A program made the position numbers and the translations under genes. Shown piece by piece: positions 17,501-26,898 of a stretch of DNA of 64,000 bases. Location: positions 220,127 to 284,126 of the forward strand of contig JBHYCS010000001.1 of the NCBI GenBank assembly GCA_051861445.1, read 5' to 3'. Origin of the DNA: Parasediminibacterium sp051861445. Lineage in GTDB: Bacteria; Bacteroidota; Bacteroidia; Chitinophagales; Chitinophagaceae. The notes beneath the pieces are model-generated. The model saw only the letters and a program-made list of their open reading frames with translations. It made no database searches and had not been told where the DNA came from. Position 1 is the first letter of the stretch. Each line of letters begins with the position of its first letter.

Positions 17501-20183
17501 CTTTACTACATCAAATGGAGTAATATCTCTACCACTTTTATTAGTAGGCAATAGCACTGTAATAGAAGTAAAAGTAACAGCACAAGATGGTAGCGTAAGT
17601 AAATTGTACAATATAAGAGTAGTAAGGGCTCCAAGCAATAATGCTAATTTAACGGCACTATGGTTAACTACTGGTACACTATCGCCTGTATTTTCAACCA
17701 ATACAACTACTTATACAGCCAATGTAACCAATACAACTTCAACCATAAGAGTAAACTTTACTAGAGAAATATTTAATTCAGTAGTAAACGTAAGGCAAAG
17801 TGGTGGTAGCTATGTTTCTTATGCTGTAACAGGTGGTGGCTCTCAACAAACAGGGCAATTTAATTTAAGCATTGGCACCAATCTTATAGAACTGTTAGTT
17901 GTGGCACAAGATGGTATTACCACTAAATTATACACCATCACGATAATAAGAGCTGGCACTCCCAATATAGAATTAAGTAATTTGGTATTAAGTAATATTA
18001 CATTATCACCAGCATTTTCTGCAAACAATATTTACTATACAGCCACTGTACCTGCAACTACATCGTTTATGACATTTACTGCAACTAGCGCTAATGCTAA
18101 TACAACCATTAAATACGGGTTTAATAGTTCAATAGATCAAGATATTACGAGTGGTAATCAATCGCCAAGCTTACAATTAAACATTAGTCAAGGTTTAAAT
18201 TTATTACAAATAACTGTAAGTAACGGGGGTAATGCACCGTTTAAAACTTACACTGTTAGAATTATAAGAACAGGTTATAGTCCATCTATTTCGTCTATTT
18301 CTCCTTTGTCTGCAAAACCAGGTGATCTAGTTACCATTAACGGTACCAATTTTAGAGATGCAAATATGAATGATGTTATTGTATACTTTGGTGCTACTAA
18401 GGCTACGCTTACGGCTGTAACATCCACCCAAATTACTGCCATTGTACCAAGTGGAGCCACCTATGCACCGATTACGGTTTTAAATACAAGCCCTGCTTTA
18501 TCAGCTACTAGTTCACAAAAATTCAATCCTATTTACGCTCCTGCAAAAGCGTCTATCAGTAGTAGTGATTTTGCTCCAAGAGTAAATTTAGATTTGAATA
18601 GAAGAAGACCAACAAGTGTTGCAGTTGGAGATATTGATGGCGATGGAAAACCAGATATGGCTGTAACAGCTTACTATGAAGTGTTACCATTTTTAACCTT
18701 GTATCGAAACACATCATCCAATGGTAGTATATCTTTCGACCCTAAGATAGAAATTGGTACAGCAGAAACACCCACTTTCGTAACTATGGGTGATATTGAT
18801 GGGGATGGAAAATTAGATTTAGCTGTTTTATGTTTGAATAAAATATCTATACTACTAAATACATCAACGAGTGGAAATATAAGTTTTGCACCCAAACAAG
18901 ATATAACAATTGGAAGCAATGCAACTTCGTTAGCCATAGGTGATATTGATGGCGACGGAAGGCCAGAAATAGTAATAGGGCATAATTGGAATTTTATGTT
19001 TTCTGTTATTAGAAATACTACTCCTAATAATATTGTTGGTTCAATTAGTTTTTCAGGCCCTATTCCATTTGCTACAAATTTCAATTACAAGTCGGTTACA
19101 TTAGCCGATATTGATGGCGATAAAAAATTAGATGTGGTCACCTCAGACTTTTCCGTTCGATTAAATACCTCAACCATTGGTCAAATAACTTTTGCACCAA
19201 TGACAAGAATAGTAGATGCTGTGGCAGATAAGGTTATTACAAGCGATATTGATGGTGATGGAAAATTAGATGTAATCGGAAATGGAGCAGTTGTATATAG
19301 AAACACTTCTAGAGAAGGTGCAGTTAACTTTGAGCGTACTTTACGATACCCAACAACATATGGAAGCGGAAGCTCTGTAGATGTAAGCGATATGGATGGA
19401 GATGGAAAACCCGATTTAATTCTTACCAGCTTTACAGGTAGCACTAATATAACAAATACGGTTGAAATACTTAAAAATATATCTACCAATGGCATTGTTC
19501 ATTTTGCAGCACCAGTAAGTATTAGTACTGGAAGAAAACCCGTAGCATTAGCTTTAAACGATTTGGACGGTGATGGAAAACCAGATATTATTACTGTTAA
19601 TGAAGACGATAATAATGTATCGGTGTTTAGAAATGCAGAAGCATTACTACCTATTATTCTTTCAAAATTCACTGCAATCAAACAAAACAATACTGCTTTA
19701 TTACAATGGTCAAGTGCATCAGAAATAAATGCTAAACAATACGAAATAGAATATAGCATAAATGGATTACAGTATAATAAAATTGGTACAATTGCTTCAA
19801 AAGGTATAGCAAGTAATTATCAATTTAGCCATTCATTACAAAATTTAGCACAAGCAAGCATCCTATACTATCGCTTAAAAATGATTGATAATGATGGATC
19901 ATTTAGTTACAGCAAAGTTCAATCTATTTCCTTACAGCAAATGTTCACATCTATACTTTTGTATCCTAATCCAGTAAGAAATTATTTGCATATTACTGCT
20001 GAAAATGTAAGAGAAATAAAGATTATTGATGCTGTTGGGAAAATTGTTCTAAAAAAGTTGAGTATACAGAATAACACAACGAGTAACGTTTTAGAAATGA
20101 GTCATCTAAAAAGTGGAATCTATTTTGTTGAAATAGTTAATCAAAACGGACAAAAAATAATGAAGCAAATAATTAAAGAATAA
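14595..20183 (+). CDS. Giant T9SS-secreted surface protein: IPT, seven FG-GAP, seven cadherin-like, IPT, seven FG-GAP, sorting domain
   Basis: This 1862-residue protein begins with a signal peptide ending FTNNIIAQ (about 1-21). An IPT/TIG domain follows (SFSPSSAKPGDTVVIAG, about 26-105), then seven FG-GAP/VCBS motifs of the DxDGDxKxD type (about 115-480). Next come seven cadherin-like beta-sandwich repeats (about 482-1225), each opening NANLS-L-IS-GTLSP-F and each ending in a VTAQDGTT-KTYT-like strand. A second IPT (about 1227-1320) and a second run of seven DxDGDG motifs (about 1324-1682) come next. An FN3-like module (about 1685-1780) and a type IX sorting domain (LLYPNPVRNYLHI near 1790) close the protein. 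The Asp-rich loops should bind calcium. Adhesion or glycan binding is a guess. Confidence 0.92.
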   Translation: MKTIKSLFIIIFVCFTNNIIAQPTIQSFSPSSAKPGDTVVIAGTNYSTTISNNIVFFGSVKAVVTSATAINLSVIVPVGATYAPITVLNTSTSLITSSVQMFNPIFSPVKTSITSADFATKQDFATGTGTNSIALGDLDGDNKIDMVSSNQTNNNISVLRNISSTASINFNTKQDFTTGSTPFGVVIFDLDGDGKLEIVVANLGSGSISVFRNTSTIGSISFATKVDFTVGNSPRSITVGDVDLDGKMDIAVTNQNVNTVSLLRNTSSIGNINFATKIEFSTGTRPTCAIFNDIDGDLKTDLIVANQNSNNVSIFRNTSTIGNISFSTKIDIAANTGAIAVSGGDIDGDNKIDLVVANLSSNNIAILKNTSTIGAISFDPKLNFSTGLNPISISIGDIDGNRKPDISVANYGTNANSVSFFVNNTNSSTISLGSKVDFPTGSTPTSVAVADINGDNRLDILTANNASGVNNISVLRNIFVPSSNANLSSLAISAGTLTPTFNANTTEYTINVPSSTNTFTVTPTVADANATIRVNFNNGSYTTLASGSTSVPNTLRVGQNTIEVRVTAEDGTTVKSYALFINKPASTDANLSALTMSVGTLSPVFDANTTTYTASVLSSSGVVSVTPTSNEPNATIRVNVNGGTYFTTSNGSASTGLVLNNGNNTINVLVTAQDGTTTKTYSITVNKPTEIADLIGLSITNGTLSPTFSGGITNYTISLPNTTSGIIIRPTALIFSSTIRYNLNGGTFININSGANSSVIPINTGANTINIQVTAADGVTVKTYTITVTRALSSNANLSNIVLSTGSLSSAFNGTTITSYTALLLNSTTSITFTPTRADAGATIQYKINGGSFIAINSGTPSAAIPISLTEANVIEIMVTAQDGITTKTYTVNAIRQSNDANLSNLTISAGSLTPVFASNVTEYAVNSVVSNSVSTVTITPTASNTNATISVLSWSGILGAGEPIGTSSFTTSNGVISLPLLLVGNSTVIEVKVTAQDGSVSKLYNIRVVRAPSNNANLTALWLTTGTLSPVFSTNTTTYTANVTNTTSTIRVNFTREIFNSVVNVRQSGGSYVSYAVTGGGSQQTGQFNLSIGTNLIELLVVAQDGITTKLYTITIIRAGTPNIELSNLVLSNITLSPAFSANNIYYTATVPATTSFMTFTATSANANTTIKYGFNSSIDQDITSGNQSPSLQLNISQGLNLLQITVSNGGNAPFKTYTVRIIRTGYSPSISSISPLSAKPGDLVTINGTNFRDANMNDVIVYFGATKATLTAVTSTQITAIVPSGATYAPITVLNTSPALSATSSQKFNPIYAPAKASISSSDFAPRVNLDLNRRRPTSVAVGDIDGDGKPDMAVTAYYEVLPFLTLYRNTSSNGSISFDPKIEIGTAETPTFVTMGDIDGDGKLDLAVLCLNKISILLNTSTSGNISFAPKQDITIGSNATSLAIGDIDGDGRPEIVIGHNWNFMFSVIRNTTPNNIVGSISFSGPIPFATNFNYKSVTLADIDGDKKLDVVTSDFSVRLNTSTIGQITFAPMTRIVDAVADKVITSDIDGDGKLDVIGNGAVVYRNTSREGAVNFERTLRYPTTYGSGSSVDVSDMDGDGKPDLILTSFTGSTNITNTVEILKNISTNGIVHFAAPVSISTGRKPVALALNDLDGDGKPDIITVNEDDNNVSVFRNAEALLPIILSKFTAIKQNNTALLQWSSASEINAKQYEIEYSINGLQYNKIGTIASKGIASNYQFSHSLQNLAQASILYYRLKMIDNDGSFSYSKVQSISLQQMFTSILLYPNPVRNYLHITAENVREIKIIDAVGKIVLKKLSIQNNTTSNVLEMSHLKSGIYFVEIVNQNGQKIMKQIIKE

Positions 20184-20190
20184 AACAAAA

Positions 20191-20229
20191 AAATTATAGA
20201 GGAAAGCTTAATGCTTTCCTCTATAATTT
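20191..20229. terminator. Bidirectional terminator between the giant gene and efflux operon 2
   Basis: A perfect 17-base stem, AAATTATAGAGGAAAGC with GCTTTCCTCTATAATTT, encloses a five-base loop, with flanking A and T runs. It serves two convergent genes. Confidence 0.92.
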
Positions 20230-20250
20230 TTGTTTAATAACCCAAAGTTT

Positions 20251-21675
20251 CTATCTCCATCCTCCACCTAAAGCCTTGTACACATTTACTTGGGCATTTA
20301 GTTGATTTTGTTTTATTTCCATCAAATCCATTTTGGCTTCTAAGGCCTCTCTTTGCGTAAGCAATACTTCTGTGTAATCTGCTCTTGCTGATTTAAACAA
20401 ACTGTTTGATATATCAACAGAACTATTTAATACTTGTACTTGTTTGGTTTTAGTGGCAAAACTTTCACTATAGTTTTTATTGCCTGCCAATTGATTCACA
20501 ACTTCTAAGTATGCATTTAGCACTACTTGCTCATACTTATATACCGTTTGAATTTGCTTCTCATTTGCATTGTAATAAGCCGCTTTTATTGCTTTTTTAT
20601 TGATTAATGGTCCCACAACATCGCCTACAACATTATAGGCAATAGAATGTGTATTTATCAAATACAAAGGGTTAAAAGCATTTAAACCAATACCTGCACT
20701 TAGTGTAAGGTTAGGATAAAAATTGGCTTTAGCAATGGCAATATCTAGTTTTGCTCCTTGTAGTTCATTTTCTACTTGTTTAATATCTGGTCTATTACTC
20801 AACAATTGAGATGGTATTCCTATAGCAATATTCATCAACTGAATATTATTGATATCATCGCTACTACGTTTTATTGGTTGTGGATAACGAGCCGCCAAAA
20901 AGTTGATTTTATTTTCTGTTTCTGTAATTTTCTGTTGAATTTCAAATCTCAAGTTTTCAGTATTCAATAACTGAGCAATAAATCTGTTAACAGCCAACTG
21001 GTTTACTTTAGCAGCCTCTTTTTGGGTTTTCACCATTTCCAATGCATCTTTTTGTATGGAAATGTTTTGCTCTACAATTTGCAATTCATTATCTAATACA
21101 ATTAGCTCGTAATAAGCATTTGCAATTTCTGCAACTAAATTGGTTACCATAAAATTCTTTCCTTCAATGCTTGCTAAATATCTTTTTACAGCTGCATCTT
21201 TTCCATTGCGTAATTTTTTCCAAATATCAACTTCCCATGAAAAATTGGCTGTAGCTGCTTGATCGCCAATGAATTTAGGTAATTTATCCGGCCTTGTTTT
21301 AGCATCTTCTTCCGATATTCCATTCCAAGTATATTTTCCAGACTTTTCTACTCCTAAACCAGCACCTAAAAAACCGAAAGGTTGATACTCCCCTTTTCTA
21401 GCCATGATTTCATTTTTACTGATCTCAATTTCATGAAGCATAATATTGAGTTCTTGATTGTTTTTGAGTGCTTCATCGATCAGTACAACCAAGTTGGTAT
21501 CGGTAAAATAATTTTTCCAATAAATTGCTTGAGCCAAACTAGTATCTTGACTTTTGCCAAAATATTTGGGTACTTCATTATTCACTGTTTTAGTAGCTAG
21601 CTGCTCTATTTTGCAGCTAGCTAAGCAGATAATGAAACCAATAAATGGCATTATCTTATATGGTTTATTTTTCAT
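20251..21675 (-). CDS. RND efflux outer-membrane lipoprotein, NodT/OprM family (operon 2)
   Basis: This 474-residue TolC-like protein has a lipobox, LASC, with Cys21. Family landmarks are NFSWEVDIWKKLRNGKDAA near residue 150, LLSNRPDIKQVENEL near 290, and a C-terminal YTEVLLTQREALEAKMD that ends YKALGGGWR. It is the outer-membrane duct for the second efflux system. Its start overlaps the last 11 bases of the pump gene, so the two are translationally coupled, unlike operon 1, where a 50-base gap separates them. It is paralogous to the protein at 4324-5766. Confidence 0.94.
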   Translation of the reverse strand: MKNKPYKIMPFIGFIICLASCKIEQLATKTVNNEVPKYFGKSQDTSLAQAIYWKNYFTDTNLVVLIDEALKNNQELNIMLHEIEISKNEIMARKGEYQPFGFLGAGLGVEKSGKYTWNGISEEDAKTRPDKLPKFIGDQAATANFSWEVDIWKKLRNGKDAAVKRYLASIEGKNFMVTNLVAEIANAYYELIVLDNELQIVEQNISIQKDALEMVKTQKEAAKVNQLAVNRFIAQLLNTENLRFEIQQKITETENKINFLAARYPQPIKRSSDDINNIQLMNIAIGIPSQLLSNRPDIKQVENELQGAKLDIAIAKANFYPNLTLSAGIGLNAFNPLYLINTHSIAYNVVGDVVGPLINKKAIKAAYYNANEKQIQTVYKYEQVVLNAYLEVVNQLAGNKNYSESFATKTKQVQVLNSSVDISNSLFKSARADYTEVLLTQREALEAKMDLMEIKQNQLNAQVNVYKALGGGWR

Positions 21676-24600
21676 TTTTAAACAATTTAGCGATCAATTT
21701 TTTTAATTTGTTTTCATCAATTTTATCTCTGTATTCTTCTACCATTTCTTCACTCAATGGCATTACGGCTTCGTCTTTAACCAGTTTTTTTCCATCAATC
21801 ATTTTACCAAAAATGTAATACAATCCCGGTACCAATAAAACACCGAATATGGTTCCTAAAAGCATTCCACCCATAGCTGACGAACCGATGGTTTTATTAC
21901 CCACAGCACCAGCACCATGAGCCCTCACCAAAGGAATTAAACCAGCAATAAATGCAAATGAGGTCATTAAAATGGGTCTAAAACGTTCCTTTGCCCCTTC
22001 AATAGCAGCCTGTAAAACAGATAACCTTTCATTGCGTTTTTGAACAGCAAACTCTACAATTAATACTGCATTTTTACCCAACAAACCAGTAAGCATGATT
22101 AAGCCAATTTGTGCAAAAACATCGTTGCTTAATCCCATTGATTTTAATAGCAGAAATGAACCAAAAATACCAGGGGGCAAAGAAAGAATTACCGCTAGTG
22201 GCAATACAAAACTCTCGTATTGTGCTGCTAAAACTAAATACACAAAAAACACAACGATTAAGAAAATGATGATGGCTTCATTACCTCTTTTTGCTTCATC
22301 ATAAGAAAGTCCTTCCCATGCAATATCATAGCCTTTTGGTAATGTTTTTTCTGCTACTTCTTTAATTGCATTTATTGCATCGCCAGAAGTATAACCTTTT
22401 GCCGGCACACCATTGATTAATGCAGAAGTGTACAAATTATATCGAGCTATTTCATTCGGTCCTTGTGTTTTTTTAATGGTCATAAAAGCCGAATATGGCA
22501 CCATTTCACCTTTATCGTTTTTTACAAACATGTTTAAAATATCTGAAGGATCTTTTCGATATGCAGGGTCTGCTTGTGTATACACTTTGTAGTAATTATT
22601 GAAGCGAATAAATCCTTGCTCATAAGTACTACCAATCATTACATTTAAGTTTTCCATTGCTTTGCCTACAGAAACGCCTTTTTGCATTGCTAAAAGGTTA
22701 TTGACTTGTAACTCATATTGTGGATAATTGGCTGAATAGAAAGAAAACAATCCAGTTAGCTCTTTTCTTTTTTTCAATTCTGCTAAAAAGTCTTGGTTTA
22801 CTTTATCAAACTTTTGATAATCTACTTCACTTCCTTTGTCTAATAATCTAACAGCAAAACCAGAAGAGGCTCCATAACCTGGCACAGCAGGTGGCTCAAA
22901 AAACTCTACAACAGCACCTATATCTTTTGTTTTTTCTTCCAACTCCTCCATTATTTCATGAACGGATTGATGACGTTGAGACCAATCTTTTAAATTAATT
23001 AAACATGTACCAGCATTAGAACCTCTACCTTCTGTTAAGATTTCATAACCTGCCATAGCAGTTACAGATTTTACACCTTCTGTTTCTTTGGCAATTTTTT
23101 GAAGTTCTAAAGAAACTGCATTGGTACGCTCTAACGTAGTTCCTGGTGGCGTTTGAATAATAGCATAAATCTGACCTTGATCTTCACCCGGAATAAAGCC
23201 TGCTGGCAACACTGTATTGATTCCGAATATTCCAAATCCAAAAGCAATTAAAACCACAAAAGTTAACACCCTACGATGAACGATATAGCTTAAAATTTTG
23301 GTGTATTTGCCAAGTAACTTTTCAAAAGTTTTATTAAACCAATCTATGAACAAGTTTATAGGTGTTTTCTTGCGTATTTGACCATGTGTATTTTTTAAAA
23401 TCATAGCACATAAAACGGGGGTAAGTGTAAGTGCTACTACACCTGAAAGTACAATAGCAGAAGCCATTGTTAATGCAAATTGTCTGTATAACACACCAAC
23501 AGGTCCACTCATAAATGCTACAGGAATAAATACAGCTGTCATTACTAAGGTAATGGCAATGATTGCCCCACTTATTTCACTCATTACTTTTTTAACAGCT
23601 TGATAAGGTGATAAGTGTTCTTCACTCATTTTTACGTGAACAGCTTCTACCACAACAATGGCATCATCTACCACTACACCAATGGCAAGTACCAATGCAA
23701 ATAGTGTGATGAGGTTGATACTAATACCAAAAAACTGCATGAAAAGAAATGCACCAATTAATGAAACCGGCACTGCTAATGTTGGAATAAGTGTAGACCG
23801 CCAATCACCTAGAAAAAGGAAAACCACAATTGAAACCAGTATAAATGCTTCTAACAATGTATGCATTACTTGATCGATAGAGGCGTTTACAAAGCTGGAA
23901 ACATCGTAATTAATTTCATAGTCAACACCTGGAGGAAAATTCTTTTTTAGTTCTTCTAATTTGGCTTTTACTTCCTTAATAATTTCATTGGAGTTTGATC
24001 CTGGATTTTGTTTTAAAACCAACGAAGCTGCCGGATAACCATCTTTATTCGAATAAATATCTACAAACTCACTACCTACTTCAACATTGGCAATATCTTT
24101 TAGTTTTAATACTTCACCATCTGCATTTGCTCGTACAATAATGTCTTTATATTGTTCTGGCTTATTATACCAACCTTGATAAGTAAACACATACTCTAAC
24201 GATTGAGCTGTTTTACCAGAACTTAAACCTACACGTCCTGGTCTACCTAAAACACTTTGCTCATCAATAGATTTTAATACTTCATCAGATGAAATATTGT
24301 ATGCTCTCATTTTATCAGGATTTAACCAAACTCTAATAGCAAAAGCTCTACTACCAATAATTTCTGAGCGACCAACACCTGGAATACGTTGTATTTCTGG
24401 AACAACTAAATTATCGGCGTAATTAAATAGAAACTTTTGGTCGTACTCTTTATCTGTACTAAAAAAGTTAACATACATGAGCATACTTGGCTGAACGGGT
24501 GTAATAATTACCCCTTCTTTTTGCACCAATTCTGGCAAATTTGCCCACACCTGATCTACCCTTGTTTTTACACGAGCAGCGGCAATAGTAGGATCTGTAC

Positions 24601-24889
24601 CGGGTTCAAACACTATTTGTACTGTTGCTTCACTGGCACTTGTAGCATCTGACATCATATACTGCATTCCTGGCACACCGTTAATTGCACGTTCCATAAT
24701 GGTAAGTGTAGATTTTACCAATACATCAGCATTAGAACCAGGAAACTCTATAAAAATATTTACTCTTGGAGGAGCTATTTCTGGAAACTGAGAAATAGGT
24801 CTTGTAAAAATGGCTAACACTCCTAGAAAAACGATAGCCAATGACAAAGTGATAGCCAATACTGGCCTCTGTATAAATTTACTAAACAT
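21665..24889 (-). CDS. RND efflux pump, HAE1/AcrB-like (operon 2)
   Basis: This 1074-residue AcrB-type pump starts MFSKFIQRPVLAITLSL. Helix 4 keeps the full proton-relay pair (GVVVDDAIVVVEAVH, Asp408-Asp409). INGVPGMQYM and GLLGKNAVLIVEFAVQ are also present. It carries about 40 extra residues at the C-terminus compared with the operon 1 pump, a charged Lys/Glu tail. It should export hydrophobic compounds with protons; the substrate is unknown. It is 41 bases after the adaptor gene and overlaps the outer-membrane factor gene. Confidence 0.95.
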   Translation of the reverse strand: MFSKFIQRPVLAITLSLAIVFLGVLAIFTRPISQFPEIAPPRVNIFIEFPGSNADVLVKSTLTIMERAINGVPGMQYMMSDATSASEATVQIVFEPGTDPTIAAARVKTRVDQVWANLPELVQKEGVIITPVQPSMLMYVNFFSTDKEYDQKFLFNYADNLVVPEIQRIPGVGRSEIIGSRAFAIRVWLNPDKMRAYNISSDEVLKSIDEQSVLGRPGRVGLSSGKTAQSLEYVFTYQGWYNKPEQYKDIIVRANADGEVLKLKDIANVEVGSEFVDIYSNKDGYPAASLVLKQNPGSNSNEIIKEVKAKLEELKKNFPPGVDYEINYDVSSFVNASIDQVMHTLLEAFILVSIVVFLFLGDWRSTLIPTLAVPVSLIGAFLFMQFFGISINLITLFALVLAIGVVVDDAIVVVEAVHVKMSEEHLSPYQAVKKVMSEISGAIIAITLVMTAVFIPVAFMSGPVGVLYRQFALTMASAIVLSGVVALTLTPVLCAMILKNTHGQIRKKTPINLFIDWFNKTFEKLLGKYTKILSYIVHRRVLTFVVLIAFGFGIFGINTVLPAGFIPGEDQGQIYAIIQTPPGTTLERTNAVSLELQKIAKETEGVKSVTAMAGYEILTEGRGSNAGTCLINLKDWSQRHQSVHEIMEELEEKTKDIGAVVEFFEPPAVPGYGASSGFAVRLLDKGSEVDYQKFDKVNQDFLAELKKRKELTGLFSFYSANYPQYELQVNNLLAMQKGVSVGKAMENLNVMIGSTYEQGFIRFNNYYKVYTQADPAYRKDPSDILNMFVKNDKGEMVPYSAFMTIKKTQGPNEIARYNLYTSALINGVPAKGYTSGDAINAIKEVAEKTLPKGYDIAWEGLSYDEAKRGNEAIIIFLIVVFFVYLVLAAQYESFVLPLAVILSLPPGIFGSFLLLKSMGLSNDVFAQIGLIMLTGLLGKNAVLIVEFAVQKRNERLSVLQAAIEGAKERFRPILMTSFAFIAGLIPLVRAHGAGAVGNKTIGSSAMGGMLLGTIFGVLLVPGLYYIFGKMIDGKKLVKDEAVMPLSEEMVEEYRDKIDENKLKKLIAKLFKNEK

Positions 24890-24930
24890 GTTATCTTAAT
24901 TTAAAGAATTGAAAATGGGTTTGTAGCATA

Positions 24931-26013
24931 TTACTCTGCATGAAGATTTTTCAATTCTTCTACCACCTTATGATAAGGTTTTACTTTCGTTTTAACATGG
25001 TCGCCATTTTTTACTTTACGCAAACCTTCGACCACAATTTTGTCGTTAACGGACAATCCATTTGTTACTGCATAAATGTGTGGTAATTCAACACCAACGG
25101 TAATTTGTCTTGTTTGAATAATCCCTTTTTCATCTACAACAAAAACAAATTTTTTATCTAACACATCAAAAGTGGCTTCTTGAGGAATCAGAATTGCATT
25201 TTTAATAACAGTTGGCACTAAAATAATTCCTGTTTCACCATGACGAAGAATTCGATCAGGATTTGGGAAAACTGCTCTAAAAGCAATATTTCCAGTTTCG
25301 TTGTTAAAATCGGCTTCAATAGTTTCGAAACGACCTTCTTGATTAAAAAGTTCGTTATTAGCCATGCGTAATTTAACTTTTAAAACGCCATCTTTTTTAA
25401 GCTGAGAAGCATAGTTTAAATATTTTGCTTCTGGCACATTAAAATATACCCAAAGTTTACTAACATCACTCATGGTAGTGAGTAAATCACCTTCACCTAA
25501 TAAACTACCTAAACGTACTTGAAATTTATCCATAATTCCACTGAACGGAGCGTTTACGGTGGTAAGTTTTAAATGTGTGTTAGAAATTTTTAAATCGGCA
25601 ATTTCACGGTCTAGCTTTGCTTTAGCCAATGCCAATTCTTGTTGAGAAACAATATTTTTATCTGCTAAAATCTTGGTGTTTTGATATTCGATTTCAGCAT
25701 ATTTTACGTCGGCTTTTGACTTTTCAGTTTCTGCTTGATACACCAAAGGCATTATTTGAAACATTGGCTGACCTTGTTGAATTTGTTGACCTTCATCAAC
25801 ATAAATTTTTTGTAAATAACCTTTTTCTAATGCCCTTAATTCAATATGCTGAATGGCCTTTATTTGACAAACATATTCTTCATACAAAAGGGTATCTTTC
25901 ATAATTGGATTGGTTACAACTAAAGTTGCTATTTCTTCTTTTTTCTCTTCTTGGTGTTTGCAGGCACTGATAAAGATGATAAGACTATAAAATATAATTC
26001 TGAAATATTTCAT
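24931..26013 (-). CDS. RND efflux periplasmic adaptor, AcrA/MexA-like lipoprotein (operon 2)
   Basis: From the ATG at 26013 this is a 360-residue membrane-fusion protein. It has a lipobox, FISAC (Cys18), a split lipoyl domain (GYLQKIYVDEGQQIQQGQP and TVNAPFSGIMDKFQVRLGSLL), a helical hairpin and a beta-barrel with RHGETGIILVP. Longer in-frame starts up to 26088 would bury the lipobox and are not favoured. It bridges the pump and outer-membrane factor encoded downstream. The gap of 406 bases up to the preceding small gene is unusual for an operon and suggests that the adaptor has its own promoter. Confidence 0.93.
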   Translation of the reverse strand: MKYFRIIFYSLIIFISACKHQEEKKEEIATLVVTNPIMKDTLLYEEYVCQIKAIQHIELRALEKGYLQKIYVDEGQQIQQGQPMFQIMPLVYQAETEKSKADVKYAEIEYQNTKILADKNIVSQQELALAKAKLDREIADLKISNTHLKLTTVNAPFSGIMDKFQVRLGSLLGEGDLLTTMSDVSKLWVYFNVPEAKYLNYASQLKKDGVLKVKLRMANNELFNQEGRFETIEADFNNETGNIAFRAVFPNPDRILRHGETGIILVPTVIKNAILIPQEATFDVLDKKFVFVVDEKGIIQTRQITVGVELPHIYAVTNGLSVNDKIVVEGLRKVKNGDHVKTKVKPYHKVVEELKNLHAE

Positions 26014-26419
26014 GATATGGTACATTTTTTTACTGAAAGATGATGGAGGTAATGTGAATTCGTTTACACATAAATTCACTAAAATCAACTACACTTTACG
26101 CATGTAAAATGTATTGAATGCAGCTTAAAATTTGGAATATTATACTGCGTTTATTCTTTATTAAAAAATCATTTGCTTGCTTAAAGCACTATTGCATTAC
26201 TTTATCTAAAAAATAGAAATGGAGAAGATTTTCATTCATCAATAGCAATAATAATTCTACCAAGAATTGCTGTTAAGGTTATTTTGCTTAAAAAATATTT
26301 AACAAGAAATACCTTCTTCAATAAAATACATAACGATTGTATCAATGAATAATTGACACATTTGACGAAAAGAAAAAGTTCACTTTCTGAAAGAACAGTA
26401 ATGAGTGAAAATGTACAGA
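26014..26419. other. 406-base intergenic gap in efflux operon 2
   Basis: No open frame, tRNA or clear terminator is visible. The stretch is AT-rich and presumably contains a promoter for the adaptor gene on the minus strand, but I cannot point to a good TAnnTTTG box. A weak inverted repeat (TTCACT at about 26379 and AGTGAA at about 26404) lies close to the small gene's stop. Confidence 0.4.
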
Positions 26420-26806
26420 TTACACTTTTGGAGGAGGCGGTATAATATCTTTTGAAAAAGTAGGCAATGCTAAAAGATAATTGGTTGTAGCTTTTGTAAT
26501 GGCACCATTGATTGAATTGAATTCAAAATATGATGACGAAATAAATTTAACGCTAGATTGCTTAAATGAATGATGACGCTGATTTTTTTGTCCCTTAGAA
26601 TGATGGCGATGATGATGTTGAACTTTCTTTTTAGTAGAAAAATCTACCGATTTTTTTGCTGTTTGATCATCTTGCTTTACAATAAGATTATCATTATTTT
26701 CTGATTGACAAACTGCTTCATTTTGGGTAAGAATAGAACTATTTAAAACTTGCAATGCAATTACAAGTAATAAAATTGGTCTTATATAATTTGTGTATAT
26801 ACCCAT
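26420..26806 (-). CDS. Small His-rich exported protein heading efflux operon 2
   Basis: This is a 128-residue protein that I do not recognise. Residues 1-27 form a hydrophobic export segment. Residues about 63-82 carry a basic, histidine-rich stretch (QHHHRHHSKGQKNQRHHSF), and the C-terminus ends IIPPPPKV. His-rich exported proteins often bind transition metals, but nothing here proves this. It lies upstream of an RND adaptor-pump-duct set on the same strand, as does the similar-sized protein at 10123-10506. In Bacteroidota, small unannotated genes are often seen ahead of RND and Czc operons. Function is unknown. Confidence 0.65.
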   Translation of the reverse strand: MGIYTNYIRPILLLVIALQVLNSSILTQNEAVCQSENNDNLIVKQDDQTAKKSVDFSTKKKVQHHHRHHSKGQKNQRHHSFKQSSVKFISSSYFEFNSINGAITKATTNYLLALPTFSKDIIPPPPKV

Positions 26807-26898
26807 AAAACATAAAAGTAATGAAATTTATGAATTATCAATTCAATAATATACAAATTAGCAATTTATTATAACTTTAAATCTAAAATCTTTTAAAC

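Noticed and set aside
16037..18273. Repeated units in the middle of the giant gene, which at first look like a tandem DNA repeat
   Set aside because: Similarity is at the protein level (cadherin-like repeats); DNA copies are diverged, so it is not a CRISPR or a simple tandem repeat.
14729..19759. Many 60-216 residue minus-strand frames opposite the giant surface protein
   Set aside because: They are shadows caused by the biased codons of a repetitive Thr/Asn/Ser-rich gene; no signal, motif or start context supports them.
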